Source: Drosophila pseudoobscura
Taxonomy: Eukaryota > Arthropoda > Insecta > Diptera > Drosophilidae
Assembly: GCF_009870125.1 (NCBI RefSeq)
Contig: NC_046682.1
Span: forward strand, 744,001 to 808,000
DNA: 64,000 nt
Direction: 5' to 3'
Made by a program: the position numbers and the translations under genes. Below the pieces are notes generated by a model that saw nothing but the letters and a program-made list of their open reading frames with translations, ran no database searches and was not told the origin of the DNA. Of this stretch, positions 45,016-57,330 are shown in pieces. The stretch's first letter is position 1. Each line of letters begins with the position of its first letter.

Positions 45016-48000
45016 CTACATGAAAAAAAAATAAAAATTTAAATAACATAAGTTACATATTTAAAATTTTGGTAATATTTAAGGTGCACATTGAAAATCA
45101 TTCCAAACAAAATGTACGTAACACTTTTAGGATTCATGCAGCAACGGAACCCTAGAACTGAAAGTTTAATCTTAAATGATGATCTCAATAGCACAGCGTG
45201 CACATCGCGTCTCTACAAAATAGGTTGCAAATAAGACGAAAAATGTTATATATTAAAAATGGCGAAGTTAGACTACACTTTTAACATAAATCAGTATATA
45301 TGTATACATATATATACATATATACATTTCTTCCCAATTTATTATTGCTCCTATAATACAAACAAATGGCAAAACGCGTTATTTATTCGGAGTATGTTTT
45401 TACTAAAAAAGCTATAAAACCTGTTATCAAATACATGCAAAAAAAGCTTAAAATAAAAAAATACTCGGCGATGCCGACCATAAATAAAATATTCAATATT
45501 AATCAGAACGGAAATGGCAATTAGTGAATACATTTTAAATTAAGGAGGGTGTTGCAATCTTTCTTACAATTTTACATTTGATTTCCAATTTCAATGCACG
45601 AAGAAATAGTTGAATCGCTGGTTAACATAGATACATAACAACATTGAAGTAAAATAAGCATTTTAAATGTTCAAACCATATTGCTGCCTATTTATGGCAG
45701 AAAGAAAGTTTTCTTCAAAAAGTCAAAAACTTATTTCAAGTCGCATAGGAAAATTGATGATGCAGTCATTGCATATCAACTTTTAATTATAAAAAAAAGA
45801 AAACAACAAAATAGTAAGAGCCTTACTATTAAACTAAAGCACGCAATTTTGCGTTCTGCGATTACTGAAGCCTGGCTGGAACATATTAAAATTGTTACAT
45901 AGAACTGGCAATTGTGCAACAACTTTCAAACAAAAGAGGAGTTCCACATATTTTAAATAGTGGGTAACACAGATTTGCAGAAAGAACTTAATAGCTTTAA
46001 AAGCACAGGAAAAATTGCAGATAGAAAACAGACATTTGCAAGAAAATAATTTATATATATACATATATGTCTTAACTTTGAAACCTATCAGCACCATTTC
46101 ACATGCACTCTAATCGGAACCATATAAGTAAAAGTAAACCATTCCCATGTATTGTATCTTTTATGTTAGCGATGATGAGACGAAGGGAAAATTTACCATT
46201 TTTAAATTAAATAAGTCGCGCGTTAAATTCGAATTGTCACATTGTCATTTGTTCAAAAGCTGTTTATATTAAAAAAACCATATAAACAGCAAAATTCATA
46301 CTTGTCGGCAGATGGATGGACGGAGACTGCGGACTGCCGGCATATTTACAACAATCTCATAGTACGCAAACTTAGGCAACAAAAGCTACTGTGTAGAAAT
46401 TAACGTGGTGCACACAAAAATATAAATAATTAAAAGTTTTATCATTTCGATATTTATGTTCTCCTTTTATCGAGATATAACGTTATTTTAATAAGATTAT
46501 TGGTAGAAATAGCATTTTCATGTTGTACAGAACAAACCGAAAGAAACAATAAACACATTTAACTTGAAAACTTCATTGAAACAGAATAAATACATCAACA
46601 TCAAATATCGCTAATAAACATAGAAAAACTCAACACATAAATAAGTTAAACAACATACATTATTATATTATAGGCATATTTTAAACATCGAATCGAACGA
46701 ACAACAATATATACCTAAAACAAAACGCATATCAGGGTTTGACAAATGCATATCATATGACATATCAACACATGTTATAAATACACGAATATCAAATATG
46801 AAATCAATTAAAATATACCAAAGTAATGTAGTTTAGGAACATGTAAATACATACATATAATGTTAGCAATTAAGTAAGAGGAATGGCTCCACTGATTTGG
46901 TCAACTATATGACATAATTTTTAACATTAAATCGGCTCGACTGATTGGTTTTACTATAAGGCATAGCTATCAAATTTCAATCGATTTTTATATTATTATC
47001 TAAAAATATAATTAATTATTTTCAGATTTTTGTTTAAGATTCGAAACGACTGGCATAAAAAATGTATCCTTTCGAGAATACAAATATATACATTCATTCA
47101 ATAAAATAAAAAAGCTTTCTTAATGACATGCATTTTAGTAAGTATTTACGAAAATTTATTATGCACTTACAAATATGCGAACCACTCCCTAATGGTAACA
47201 TTTACTATAAACACTAACTAATTTGCAAACCCTGATATACATTTGTTTAAAATATTTTCTGTTTTTTTTTTTTTATTTACTGGTATCTGCGCAGATGTAA
47301 TTGAATGCTGGCTCATCTGCTGTAAAGGTAAGTTTTATCCTGGATTGACTGATGTTTTCGATTCGTCTCAGCATTCAAGTGTGCACTTCTACAAATTTAC
47401 ATATGTTGGTGGTGCCTGCGGGGACAGCTGCTGCGAACCAGCGCTAGCTGCACCACCCCCACCTCCGGCGCTGGCTGTTATACCATTTAAAGGTGCTATT
47501 CCATTTCCATTACTGTTAGCCATCATTTGTGCATGTGTATGAGAAGACGAGGTGGATGATGATGAGGAGGACGAAGATGACGAATTGGGCAGCATTACAG
47601 TACCCCCTATGCCACTTACAATAGGTGCCAGCATACCAACACTTATGCTGCTTACTGCTGCACCACTGCCGATGCCAACGCTGCCGCCACTGTTGCTTAC
47701 AGTTGAAATGACACCCAAACTGGGACTTAATAATCGGTAAAGTCGAGGTCAATTAAATGTCCAAAATTGATATGAATAACCGTCAGCATTAAGAAGAGAA
47801 AAGGGGTAATCAAAAACATCAAAATCATTTTATCATCTATTATATTTCGTTTTATCAGTGTGTATGTGTTGTGTATTTTTAGAATGAAACAACAAAAACG
47901 TCAAACAAAACATTAAGAAGCCGATAAAGCAATTTTTAAAGAGTTTTAGTCGTTAAAAAATGATTGAGCATAAAAGTTGAGCCTTTACGGAAAATTAAGC

Positions 48001-51000
48001 TAAGATATTGATATGCCTTTTATATAATCTGCGATGAATGCAGTAATCATAACTGATATTAATGAAACAAAATAAAAAGAATATATTTTTAGACTTCCCC
48101 AGCATCAACGAATATAAAAAGATTGATCTTAATTGGCACATCCTTACATAATATTATTTAAAAAAAATTATACATAAATGAAAGATAAACTCAAGGTCTT
48201 AAACGAGGTGCAGACAAGGGTAGTGGTGTAAGTTTGAAGGGCGCGTTCCATGCAATTACAATTGATCAAAAGATCGTGAAGAGTTTTTGTAATTGATAAT
48301 AATAGTGACAGGTGTTATAGTTTTGTGTACCTATTTATTTCATGATTATGGAAGTTTATAGGGACACTAAATTTATCATATAATCGAATGTGCATTTCTT
48401 TTATATGTTTTCTTGTACATATGCCATCCTATTAATTCAATATGTGTAGAATTATAATAGATAAATTATTATAAATTATCTATTAAATTTAGAATAGTCC
48501 AACAAAACTCACGCAAGATTAAAATTTGTCATACAATTTTTGGTTGTTTTGTAATTTATTGTTGATATACTCATTTGAATGCTGACATTTTTAAATACAT
48601 TGATACAAAAAAGATTCTGATTTTTGTCTTTGCGGCATTCAGAGGTTTGATCAAACGACTGCACCTTAACCGTTTACCCATCGAGTTTTCATAGTCAACA
48701 ACAGCTAATTTTTACTGTCTAAACCTTCCGTTTTTACCAGAGACCGTAATCATTATGCAACACCATACTTACGCTTCGACTTTTTATGATAGTCTTGCAA
48801 CTTTAACAATTTTTAAAGAGTTATGGTTTTGTTTCATGGTGTGGTTTTTCCTTAAAGTTAAAAAAACTTTTTTTGTTATGTTTTTCTTCCTTTTTTTAAC
48901 ATAACTTAAGAATCTTACATCTGGTTGTATTGCAATTTTGAAAAGCTGATAAATGCAGTTTTTTTATACCGTGGACGAAAACTCCGATATTTTTACGTTT
49001 TTAACTATAACGTTCCGTTTTTCTTTTTCCCAAATTTTTTTCACATTTTCTAATGTCCTGTTAAATGCACAAAGCTTCTGTTATGTTTAGAATCCGACGT
49101 ATCGATAAAAAAAACAGACTGCGTCAACTCTTGTTGAATTAAGCAATTGTTTTAAAGCAAAATTTGATGTTGGGTTAAAAAAAATATTTATAAAGAAGGT
49201 ACTAGCTAAATTGCTCTGGTAGTGCGAAAGTGCGAAGGTGATAGCCGAAGCCTGCCTGAAACTCAGTTGTTTTTCGTAACAATGATATTGACAGGCCTGA
49301 TTCCTCTATAGTTGATGTGTCCTTTGATGTGAAATCAGATTGTAAATATTTGTACATGGATGTGTGCATAATATGTCTGTAAGTCTTTTTATGTATGTCG
49401 AATTGTTGTTAGTGTATTTATTTAGATCAAATCCAACACATGTAATCGTACTTCGTGAAGTACGATTTTCTTGGAGTGCTCTAGGTCACTTATCTTAAAT
49501 CGGTACGTTGTGTCAAAAATTTCTACTTCGAGAACAAAAAACCAATATTAAATTCCTAAATAAGCGCATGGGTGTAGAACCTTACTGAGAAGTTCCATTT
49601 AAATTATACAAATATTACATTTGTAAAAACAGAAAATTCCCCAAAATATTCCGAAGAAAGTGCACCAATTAATATCCTTACTTGGGCAGGCAATAGCCAA
49701 TATCCTCACGCATTACACGATGGAAATAATACTACATACTCGTATATCATTATATTTTTTTGGATAAATCGAAAAAAATCGAAGAAAGCGAAATAAGTCG
49801 AATTTAAAATAAAAAATCTTGCGTGAATCTTGGAATGTCTTTTATATATACTTTCTATATTCAGAAAATATAAGTAACATTAATCATACCTGCATGGCTT
49901 GCACCATTGATTTTGCTGGTCCAGTCCAAATCTAGCACGGCACTTTTTCATGTTATTACCTAAGGAAACCATGAAATATTTTTAGATTGACTTTAACAAA
50001 AGAATTTTGTTTATTTTATAGAAATAGATGATTTGTTAGTGAGCTATTTATTAGTTTTTAGGTTTTATGAATTGTAAAAGAAGATGATCTAAAGTTTCAA
50101 ATATAAAAAGTAAAGATAATGAAAGCACGCGGTTGACAGTGAGATTTTTTTGAGAATTGTTTAGCCGTTCTAAAATAGATCTATAAAACACTTACTGGTA
50201 TAAAACATACAATAGATTAAGAATATTTAGCCACTTGTAAGGATTTATAAATACATAACAATAGTATTACATGCATGAATACCTACAGTACTTGAAATAA
50301 CAATAAATAAAACTTATGATATGAAAACAAAAAATCCATTTCTGTTTTAGACATGCTCGAAGTATAAGTATACCTCTATTATACACAAAAAATGATTATG
50401 ATAGCATAAGTTAATAATTGTATAAAACAAAAAAAGATTAGATACAATAAAAGTTGTATGTTGTATTCATATGTTAAAGGATACAATGATCTTCGATTTG
50501 TACCGGTAAATATAGTTGCTGTTGAAATATGAAACCCGGTTTCGATTTAGAACCAGATTTGTATTAAATTTTGGTGTATAGTACAACTGCTAGCAGCCAA
50601 GACTAAATTTCATTTCCTGAACATATTTTAATTCAATAGTTATTTAAAATAGAATCCAATTGCAAAACCTGGCTCTTAACAAAAACAATTTTAGCATTAA
50701 TATATGTACAAGTAATATCTACATGTACATATACTGAAATTACTAAAGTAATTTTTATTTTTTAACGCATATTAAACTAAAGATTTACATCTGATCTGAT
50801 CTGGATTTGATTAAACTGATTTTGATATGATTTATATATCGTACAATAGTTTAAGAAAATTTGTCTAACCTCCGTCGTGGGCATCTTGCTTCCGCTTCCG
50901 TTTCTTGCCGCGCGAGGCATTCGTACGAGAGCTCCAATCGGGATACATTTGCATGTGCAGTTGACGCTCACGCCGCGCCAACTCGTAATACTTCGCCTGC

Positions 51001-53118
51001 TCCTCACGCCCCAAGGCATGCCACTGGGTGTGGGATTAAAGCGTTGTTTTACGAAAATAATATTATGTAATAGTTGTATGCACAAGGTATCGGGATAAGT
51101 ACTTTTTATGGAATATGTTTAAACCAGCTATTCAATTTACTTCATATTTAATTATGCTGCACATACATACACATATATACTAGAGTGTCTGAGTATATCT
51201 GAACTGGAATATGTCTAAACAAATTTTCATTGAATTCAATTATGATATATATGTATATATATATAAATGTACATAGATGTAGATATATATATATACATAT
51301 ATATATATGTATATATGTGGCTCGCGATTTCCTAACGTAAAGAATAACGCCCCATTAATTTACGGAGCGGGAACATGCCCAATACCATATATATATATTT
51401 TTTTTTAACGATTCGTAGCGCCAGAAATTTAAAAGCTTCGACGGATCGATCTTTAAGACGGTTTCGGGTGCATGCATTCGCCAATTCTGGACGAGACGCT
51501 CAGTTTTTAAGTTCATATGCATGATTCTCATACTAAAGAATCAATAGAAATGAAAGCTTTAAACAAAATGGAATGTTTTTATTGTTCTCTTTTCTCATAA
51601 TTTTGAATACTTTGCCAATTTATTTGTTTAACTTATGGTGTTTGTGTGTTGTACATGTGTTTCTATGCTAATTTAAATCTTCATCAGAATAACCTGCCCT
51701 TTTTAAATAAAGTGGTTTTTAAAATGTATATTTATATTTATTTTAATATTCAATAAAATCTAATAAGAAGACAAGAGACAAAGTATTTTTTCTAATGTAG
51801 TCATTGTTACAAACATTACCATCTATAGCTTGACCAATAGAGATTTAATGTTGAGGCCGATTGGGCACTGCTTAATTAAAAACTTGGCGCAACTAAATTG
51901 AGAGCAAATATTGTCTCAAATATATGCTCATAAAAAGGATTCTTTTGAAAAATGTTAATTAGCGTTTTCTATAATGTATTATTTGGATTTTGCGAGGTTA
52001 AAACGTACTATAGGATTTATTTGTATCTCTACTAAAAATGGCACTCAGCTTCCATTATCTGTGAAATTCCATTAACTAGTTTAATTCTGTATTGTTCAGG
52101 TTTATTGTGACTAACTATACTTGATCTAGGCTCGTCTAAAATTACCTTCAAAGCTACAAAAGCAAAGTTTTACATTTGCCAAGTGTTGATTTTGTTTTGG
52201 ATCATTCTTTACATACTGGTAAGTTACGGAACTTTACGAACGTTAAATATAATCTAAGTATTTACACAAATTACATAGATATAGGTAAGTTTTTAAGTTA
52301 CTGTTATTTCTAATTTGGGTGGGTTAGTTGTTGATGTTAGATGTGTGCTTGAGGTTTTGTGTGAGTGTAAGTGATTTAATGAAATCGAAAAACATAAAAG
52401 TGGAATGCAGTTAGAAGGAAACGAATGTAACAATTTGACAATTTTGTGCAATACCTCCCGAATCCGTTGTCGATCTGTCTTTTTTACGCTTTTTCTTTTT
52501 TGACACGTAACCGTAGTTATCTCGTGCGCTCCACCCCGGATACAATTCCATATGTAATTGACGCTCTTGCCGAGCCTTTTCGTAATATTTGCTTTGTTCT
52601 TCGCGGGAAAGTTCGTGCCACTACAAATGCATTATGAATGAGGAATCCATTAGAAAGAATTTTCAAAAACATGAATGGGTTTTTGCAAAAATAAAAAGTA
52701 ATATACATTTAAAGTTAAATTTTCATATTATTCATGATGATCCGTGCGTTCCGTTGTGTTAAAAAATTCTTTTCGCGTCAGTGTATCGCCTGTCAAACAT
52801 CCCATTAAAAATTTCAAAAATATATAATTCCTGGGCTATTGTCAATGGGATCAATTCGTTGGAAAACTATAACTGCTTACACATACGGCATATTTAAGAT
52901 AGAATGGTGTTTTTAAATGGCTTACCCGTCGCCCTAAAATTTGATTGATTGCGGCTGATTCTTTGAGCGTACATTCGGCGACTACTTTAGCTCTCATCTC
53001 CTTCATGTAAAGCATAAACGCATTCAACGGTTTCTTGATATGTGGTTTCTTTTTATCATTTGAGCTATCTTTACAGTCGATAGATTGGGTATTCGATGAG
53101 TTTTTTGAATCCAAGTTT
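43914..53118 (-). CDS. pan: Pangolin (TCF/LEF), HMG box to C-terminus
   Basis: Nuclear HMG-box factor that binds Wnt response elements and recruits Armadillo/beta-catenin or corepressors. Exons: 53118-52926 (HMG box first half), then either 52620-52455 or 51023-50870 (second half), 49959-49890 (most of the C-clamp), then 45015-43914 (end of the C-clamp and C-terminal tail) or 47725-47389. Phases fit throughout. The tail has an acidic run ([12 protein letters not shown]), serine-rich stretches and [13 protein letters not shown], and ends AISVS, as in D. melanogaster pan from memory. The N-terminal Armadillo-binding exon of the canonical isoform is not found between 53119 and 58209 and must lie elsewhere. 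The introns contain the long AT-rich stretches between these exons. Confidence 0.95.
47389..47725 (-). CDS. pan: pan alternative 3' exon
   Basis: After TTATTAAG the frame opens at 47725 in exactly the phase left by the C-clamp exon (codon AG|T) and runs 112 codons to TAG 47391-47389. It is Ser/Gly-rich ([19 protein letters not shown], a run of eleven serines, [14 protein letters not shown]) and ends APPTYVNL. The low-complexity, sustained frame is like fly activation-domain sequence and unlike the AT-rich flanks. A protein using it would lack the fourth C-clamp cysteine. Whether the D. melanogaster gene uses the same exon I cannot say. Confidence 0.65.
49890..49959 (-). CDS. pan: pan exon: C-clamp (three of four cysteines)
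   Basis: 70 nt, entered in phase 1, left in phase 2 at GCAG|GTATGA. It encodes [20 protein letters not shown] and PCR. The C-clamp is a second DNA-binding module with four cysteines. Three are here and the fourth is in the exon at 45015. Confidence 0.95.
50870..51023 (-). CDS. pan: pan exon B: second half of HMG box, version 2
   Basis: 154 nt with the same phases as exon A (0 in, 1 out; donor GGAG|GTTAGA). It encodes [18 protein letters not shown], then [10 protein letters not shown] and the basic KKRKRKQD. It is clearly a duplicate of exon A with changed residues, and it is closer to vertebrate TCF/LEF at the helix surface ([20 protein letters not shown]). Confidence 0.93.
52455..52620 (-). 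CDS. pan: pan exon A: second half of HMG box, version 1
   Basis: 166 nt, entered in phase 0, left in phase 1 (GGGAG|GTATTG). It encodes [18 protein letters not shown], the helix 2-3 end of the HMG box with [12 protein letters not shown], then a basic tail [10 protein letters not shown]. It is an alternative to exon B, because using both in series would break the frame. Confidence 0.93.
52926..53118 (-). CDS. pan: pan exon: first half of HMG box
   Basis: 193 nt after the acceptor TTTGACTTTCAG, entered in phase 2 and left in phase 0 at CGG|GTAAGC. It encodes the HMG box start [18 protein letters not shown] and ends AINQILGRR. These residues bind the minor groove and bend DNA. Confidence 0.95.
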
Positions 53119-53612
53119 CTGAAAGTCAAACGATGATATTTAAAACAAAAATCTACAAAAGTTGAGTTTTATTAATGTTGACTATGATTAAATTTCACAA
53201 TTCTAAGCACCTACATATAAGTACACGTACAGCAATTTTTAAAATCGTATTTTTTTTAAGCCATCAATGATTAATTACTTATAATAAAGTATAATTAGCA
53301 TACATATTTGTACGCCCCCCAGTGGGACCTCCATTCGACCATTTCAACTTGTTAAATAAATAACTTTTTCACAAATAAACTGCATTTGATAGCAAAAACT
53401 TACAAAATGTAGTGTGCAGGAGTACATGGTACTACGATGTGTGAAATGTTCAATTTGTATTTTTTCTTTTCGATATAATACTTTTAAATTCAAATTTTTT
53501 AACCAAAACAATTTGGTGTGATTTACTTACTAGGAAAATTAATTTTTTCGACCTCTTTTCTACTGATGTCCCACTGTGCGCCGTCTTATTATTTTCGATA
53601 AGTAAATACAAC

Positions 53613-54194
53613 CAAAGACTATACAATACCAAGATGTTGCATGAGCGACCAAAAAGCTGTTCTATGGCGGGTCCTAACATTAGAACCCAAAAGGCACGAG
53701 GGAGCGTGCGGGGTTTCAATTCCCTTTTCGCCTGTACTTTGTCTCTACCGCGACCCCGCTGCCCATCGGTTTCGTCTGTTCAGCAATTCTGGACTCTCGA
53801 GCCTCAGCACCGTCGAAGCGGTGGTCGCGGATCGCCGATGCTTTGGAGCGGCACAGTGGGAAAATTCGATTGGAAAATTCTCTATTAGATGCGTACATTA
53901 AATTTATCTAAAGCACTCATACAATTTTTTTACTATTTCGGCTGAGTCCCCACTGTGCCGCGCCAAAGACATCAGCGACCACGCTGCCCTACGGTTTCGG
54001 TACGCAGACGATTCATATTTTGTTTTTGTATTCTTTCTCTTGAGACACACCGACTCGACGCTGACCGAGGCATTGACGAAGCCGAGTAGCATTTCGGAGG
54101 CGAAGGTAGCGTAAAAGAGAATTGAAGTAATAGCAAACGAAAATTGAAAAAGAATTTGTTCCTCATGCAACATCTTGGTATTGTATAGTCTTTG
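53613..54194. mobile_element. Foldback MITE copy 3
   Basis: Same TIRs as the copies at 11907 and 37176. The 7-bp target duplication ATACAAC is at 53606-53612 and 54195-54201. It lacks the CCCGCGCGCCC-containing segment that copies 1 and 2 have near their right end. It lies in the interval between the HMG exon and the 855-codon exon. Confidence 0.92.
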
Positions 54195-54220
54195 ATACAA
54201 CTGTGCACAATAAGCACATA

Positions 54221-54597
54221 CAGTGGGTAACTTTAATATTCGGCATTTTTTTTTTTCAACTTCAAACGCGAATAAAATGCATTAAACTACAAAAAAATAA
54301 AAAAAATTTAATGAGGGAATAAAGCTTGAAGTTTTACCTTTTCAGAGAGGTATATATAATAATGATTTTATTTTAAATGAATAGAGAAAATATAATAAAA
54401 CAAAAAAAAGCTCAAAATATGCGTTACATTAATATTCGGCATTTTTGGGAAATCGCATTATAAAACTCTGGGTCAACTCCAAATAGCCCCAAATGGCACA
54501 AAAAATGGGTTTCCCCGCAAAATTTTTTTGTAGTTTAATGCATTTTATTCGCGTTTAAAGTTGAAAAAAAAATGCCGAATATTAACGTTACCCCCTG
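54221..54597. mobile_element. Tc1/mariner-type MITE
   Basis: Terminal inverted repeats of about 75 nt (left CAGTGGGTAACTTTAATATT, right end AATATTAACGTTACCCCCTG) flanked by TA at 54219-54220 and 54598-54599. There is no coding capacity. The phrase ATTAATATTCGGCATTTTTG recurs inside (54430-54449). TA duplication and CAGTG termini are the Tc1/mariner signature. Confidence 0.88.
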
Positions 54598-54725
54598 TAT
54601 GTATAAATATATGTGCATACATATATATTAATCATAAATTTAACTAAATTCGTGAATTGAAAACATTTTTTTAACTAGCTTTTACTAATCTTAAATTCTA
54701 AATGAATATCTTATGATTAACATAT

Positions 54726-55175
54726 ACAGTGGAGAGGAAAACTGAGTACATACTCATGATCACTAACTTTCGCTGCCCATAACAGCCAAACGAATAAAGC
54801 CGAGCAAACCAAATTTGTGCCCCATATAAATACTTGAATTCTTAACAAAGAAACCATAATTCAAAGAATGAAAAATAAAAACCAAAAAAACTCGCATGTA
54901 CTCACTTTTGAACTTTTTATAAAAAGTAAATAACGTAAATCATAATATTAACATTTTGTGCATAGACCCATATTAGATATTATTTTTTTAATACAGTTTG
55001 GAATGTTGTCTATCAAATTCACAAAAATATCTTTTGGAATACGATTGCATCCCGATTCTACACGTCCTCAGAGATCGCCTCGGTTACATGGCGCTGACTC
55101 GTACTGCCCAAGCCGCCGGTTTACGATTGACCACAGGTTTTTCAATCAGATTAAGTTCGGTTCTTTGAGGTAATC
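54726..55175 (-). pseudogene. Tc1-like transposase remnant
   Basis: Starts near TACAGTGGAGAGGAAAACTG, a Tc1-like terminus. On the minus strand around 55150-55010 the frame has an LNLIEKP-like segment, matching the conserved DLNPIE region holding the last catalytic glutamate of Tc1-like transposases, followed by decayed C-terminal sequence. Only the 3' portion of the gene is seen, with stops. Confidence 0.6.
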
Positions 55176-55849
55176 ACTCCATCAACTTAAAATTTTGATT
55201 AACCTTATATGTATATTATATTAAATCTTATAAATAATATTCCTGCAGTTCCCCTAATGACAAATATTCTAGCTTTTCCCCTACAGTACAATCCGTTACA
55301 TCTTTCCCTCTCTCTCTGCCTCTTATCACTAATCATTTGACAAAAATTAAAAGAAGTCAATGCATGCTTTGAATAGTAATAATAATTTTCCAATGCTTTA
55401 AAGAATGAAAACTTTAAGGAAATCGGGTTTTAAGTTTATCGGGCGATACTAGCACATTAGCATAACACTAGGCAACAAAATTTAACTTTTTTTTACGCGG
55501 TAGACTTGCAATACTGAAAGCTGATAAATGCAACTATAAATTCAACCCAAACACACTTAATAGCTAAAGCGTATCGTCTGGAAAGTATTAAGCTTTCAAA
55601 TTCAAAATGGGGAATTCTTGTGGTATATTATTTAAAAACTTTGAAAACTCGGGAAAAGTCGAACTAAATTTATAGCTGGATTTATAGCACCTTTTCAGAA
55701 TTGCAAAGTTCAATACAACCAGGCGTAAGATACTCGTACTTAAGTTATATGAAAAAAGAAGCACTAGCCCTGAAAAAAACAGCAATTCTATATCTGTTGC
55801 TAATCTTTAAAGCGTCGCTAAGATTAGCGTACTTTCCATGCCAAACACA

Positions 55850-56312
55850 TACACATACAAGACGGTTTATCAAAAGCTTTCTGACGGAGAGGACCTTCCG
55901 TAGTCCAGGATGGGGCAGCTTCATTGACCAAGACCATCAAGGTAGAAATACCGCAAGGCAGCGTGCTTGCTTATTCACCCACGACATGCCAAATCCCTCT
56001 ACGGTCCGAAGGCAAACAGGACAGACCCTCAAGGTGGCAACATTTGCTAACGACACAGCAGTAATCTCGAGGGCTAGCTGTGTCTATGATGCCACAGACA
56101 ATCTACAACAATACCTCAAGTTGTTTGAAAACTGGACCTGCCGATGGAACATCTGCATAAGCCCTGATAAATGCGCACAATTTAAGAATGCGCTCTAGCT
56201 CTGGTGTCAAATACACACACATGGTCAGTTACATCCCTAGCGTGAGTAGCAAGTTGGTGGGTAAGGCCCAGAAAATGTTCTGGCTACTTAAAAAAACAAC
56301 AAGCTCAGTTTA
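55850..56312 (+). pseudogene. Jockey-clade reverse transcriptase fragment
   Basis: The plus-strand frame carries FIKSFLTERTF, then VATFANDTAVISR (the catalytic box reads FAND where FADD is expected) and WTCRWNICISPDKCAQF, all typical of the jockey-clade palm region. A short continuation (KLVGKAQKMFWLLKK) runs up to the next DINE-1 copy. No ends or target duplication are seen. Confidence 0.75.
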
Positions 56313-56316
56313 AACG

Positions 56317-57330
56317 AGGGGGAACGTTGTGAGTTGCTGCGGACACCGCAACTCTACATTTATACCCGATACATAGTCAGTATGGCTCTCCTCCGGCAGA
56401 CGCCGCTAATATTAAACGAAACGACAAAGAGTGCGTGCGAGAGAGACAGAAAATCAGTCTGAGCGTGACGTCGGGCGCTGCGTAGCCACTGAAAATTGAT
56501 TTGTTCCTTTTGGCTATAAAAATGATCTGATCTGATCCAGATTCAGCAATATGATAGATATGGTCAATATCTATGATTCTGCTTTTTTAGTTTTCTCGAA
56601 TCTGCAATATTGTGGATGCAACAGATTTTCGTCCTTTGTGTGGGCGGAAGGGGGAGGCCGAAATTCTGAGATGTACGTTTTATAGTGACATCTTAAAGGA
56701 GTGTGTGTACCAAATTTGGTTACTCTGGGATGCCCCAGATTTTCGTCCTTTGTGGGGGCAGAAGTGGGCGGGGCAAAATTTGGACACGAAACGGTCAAGG
56801 TCCGATATCACAAGAGTGTGGATCCCAAATTTGGTTGCTCTGGCTCTTATAGGTTCTAAGATCCTTGAACTCATATTTTGAAATTGGCAAAACTGACCAT
56901 GAAACCTGTGTTTTAGAGAGAGACAGAGCGAGAAAGAATGAAATTGTTTTCTTGATTGTGGCTAGTGGCTACAGTCATCCTCTACGATTCTGCGTTTTTA
57001 GTTTTATCGTATCTTTAAAAATGTGGATGCCCCAGATTTTCGTCCTTTGTGGGGGAGGAAGTGGGCGGGGCGAAGTTTTGAAATATTTTTGTAGCAGTGA
57101 TATATCACAGAAGTCTGGATCCAAAACATCGTTGCTCTAGCTCTTATAGTCTTTTAGCGCTAGGCGCTGAAGGGGACGGACAGACGGACAGGGCTCAATC
57201 GACTCGGCTATTGATGCTGATCAAGAATATATATACTTTATGGGGTCGGAAACGCTTCCTTCTGGGTGTTACACACATCCACTTTCACCATAAATCTAAT
57301 ATTTACACACTCTTTGAGTATGGGCTATAA
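56317..57330 (+). mobile_element. DINE-1-type element
   Basis: Starts CGAGGGGGAACGTTGTGAG and ends near GAGTATGGGCTATAAAG, with the same internal order as the copy at 34395 but a shorter GACGGACAGACGG tract (57176-57190). Several small deletions in the first third. Confidence 0.9.

Noticed and set aside
47552..47740. Plus-strand acidic frame ([11 protein letters not shown]...)
   Set aside because: Reverse complement of the serine-repeat codons in the pan alternative exon.
49440..49470. Short hairpin ATCGTACTTCGTGAAGTACGAT as a small-RNA gene
   Set aside because: A good 9-10 bp stem, but too short and without precursor-like flanks; could be a chance palindrome.
50777..51098. Plus-strand frames over pan exon B
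   Set aside because: Shadows; the minus strand gives the HMG-box sequence with correct splice sites.
51230..51320. TATATATA-rich stretch as a promoter
   Set aside because: Simple AT microsatellite within a pan intron; no start-site or exon context.
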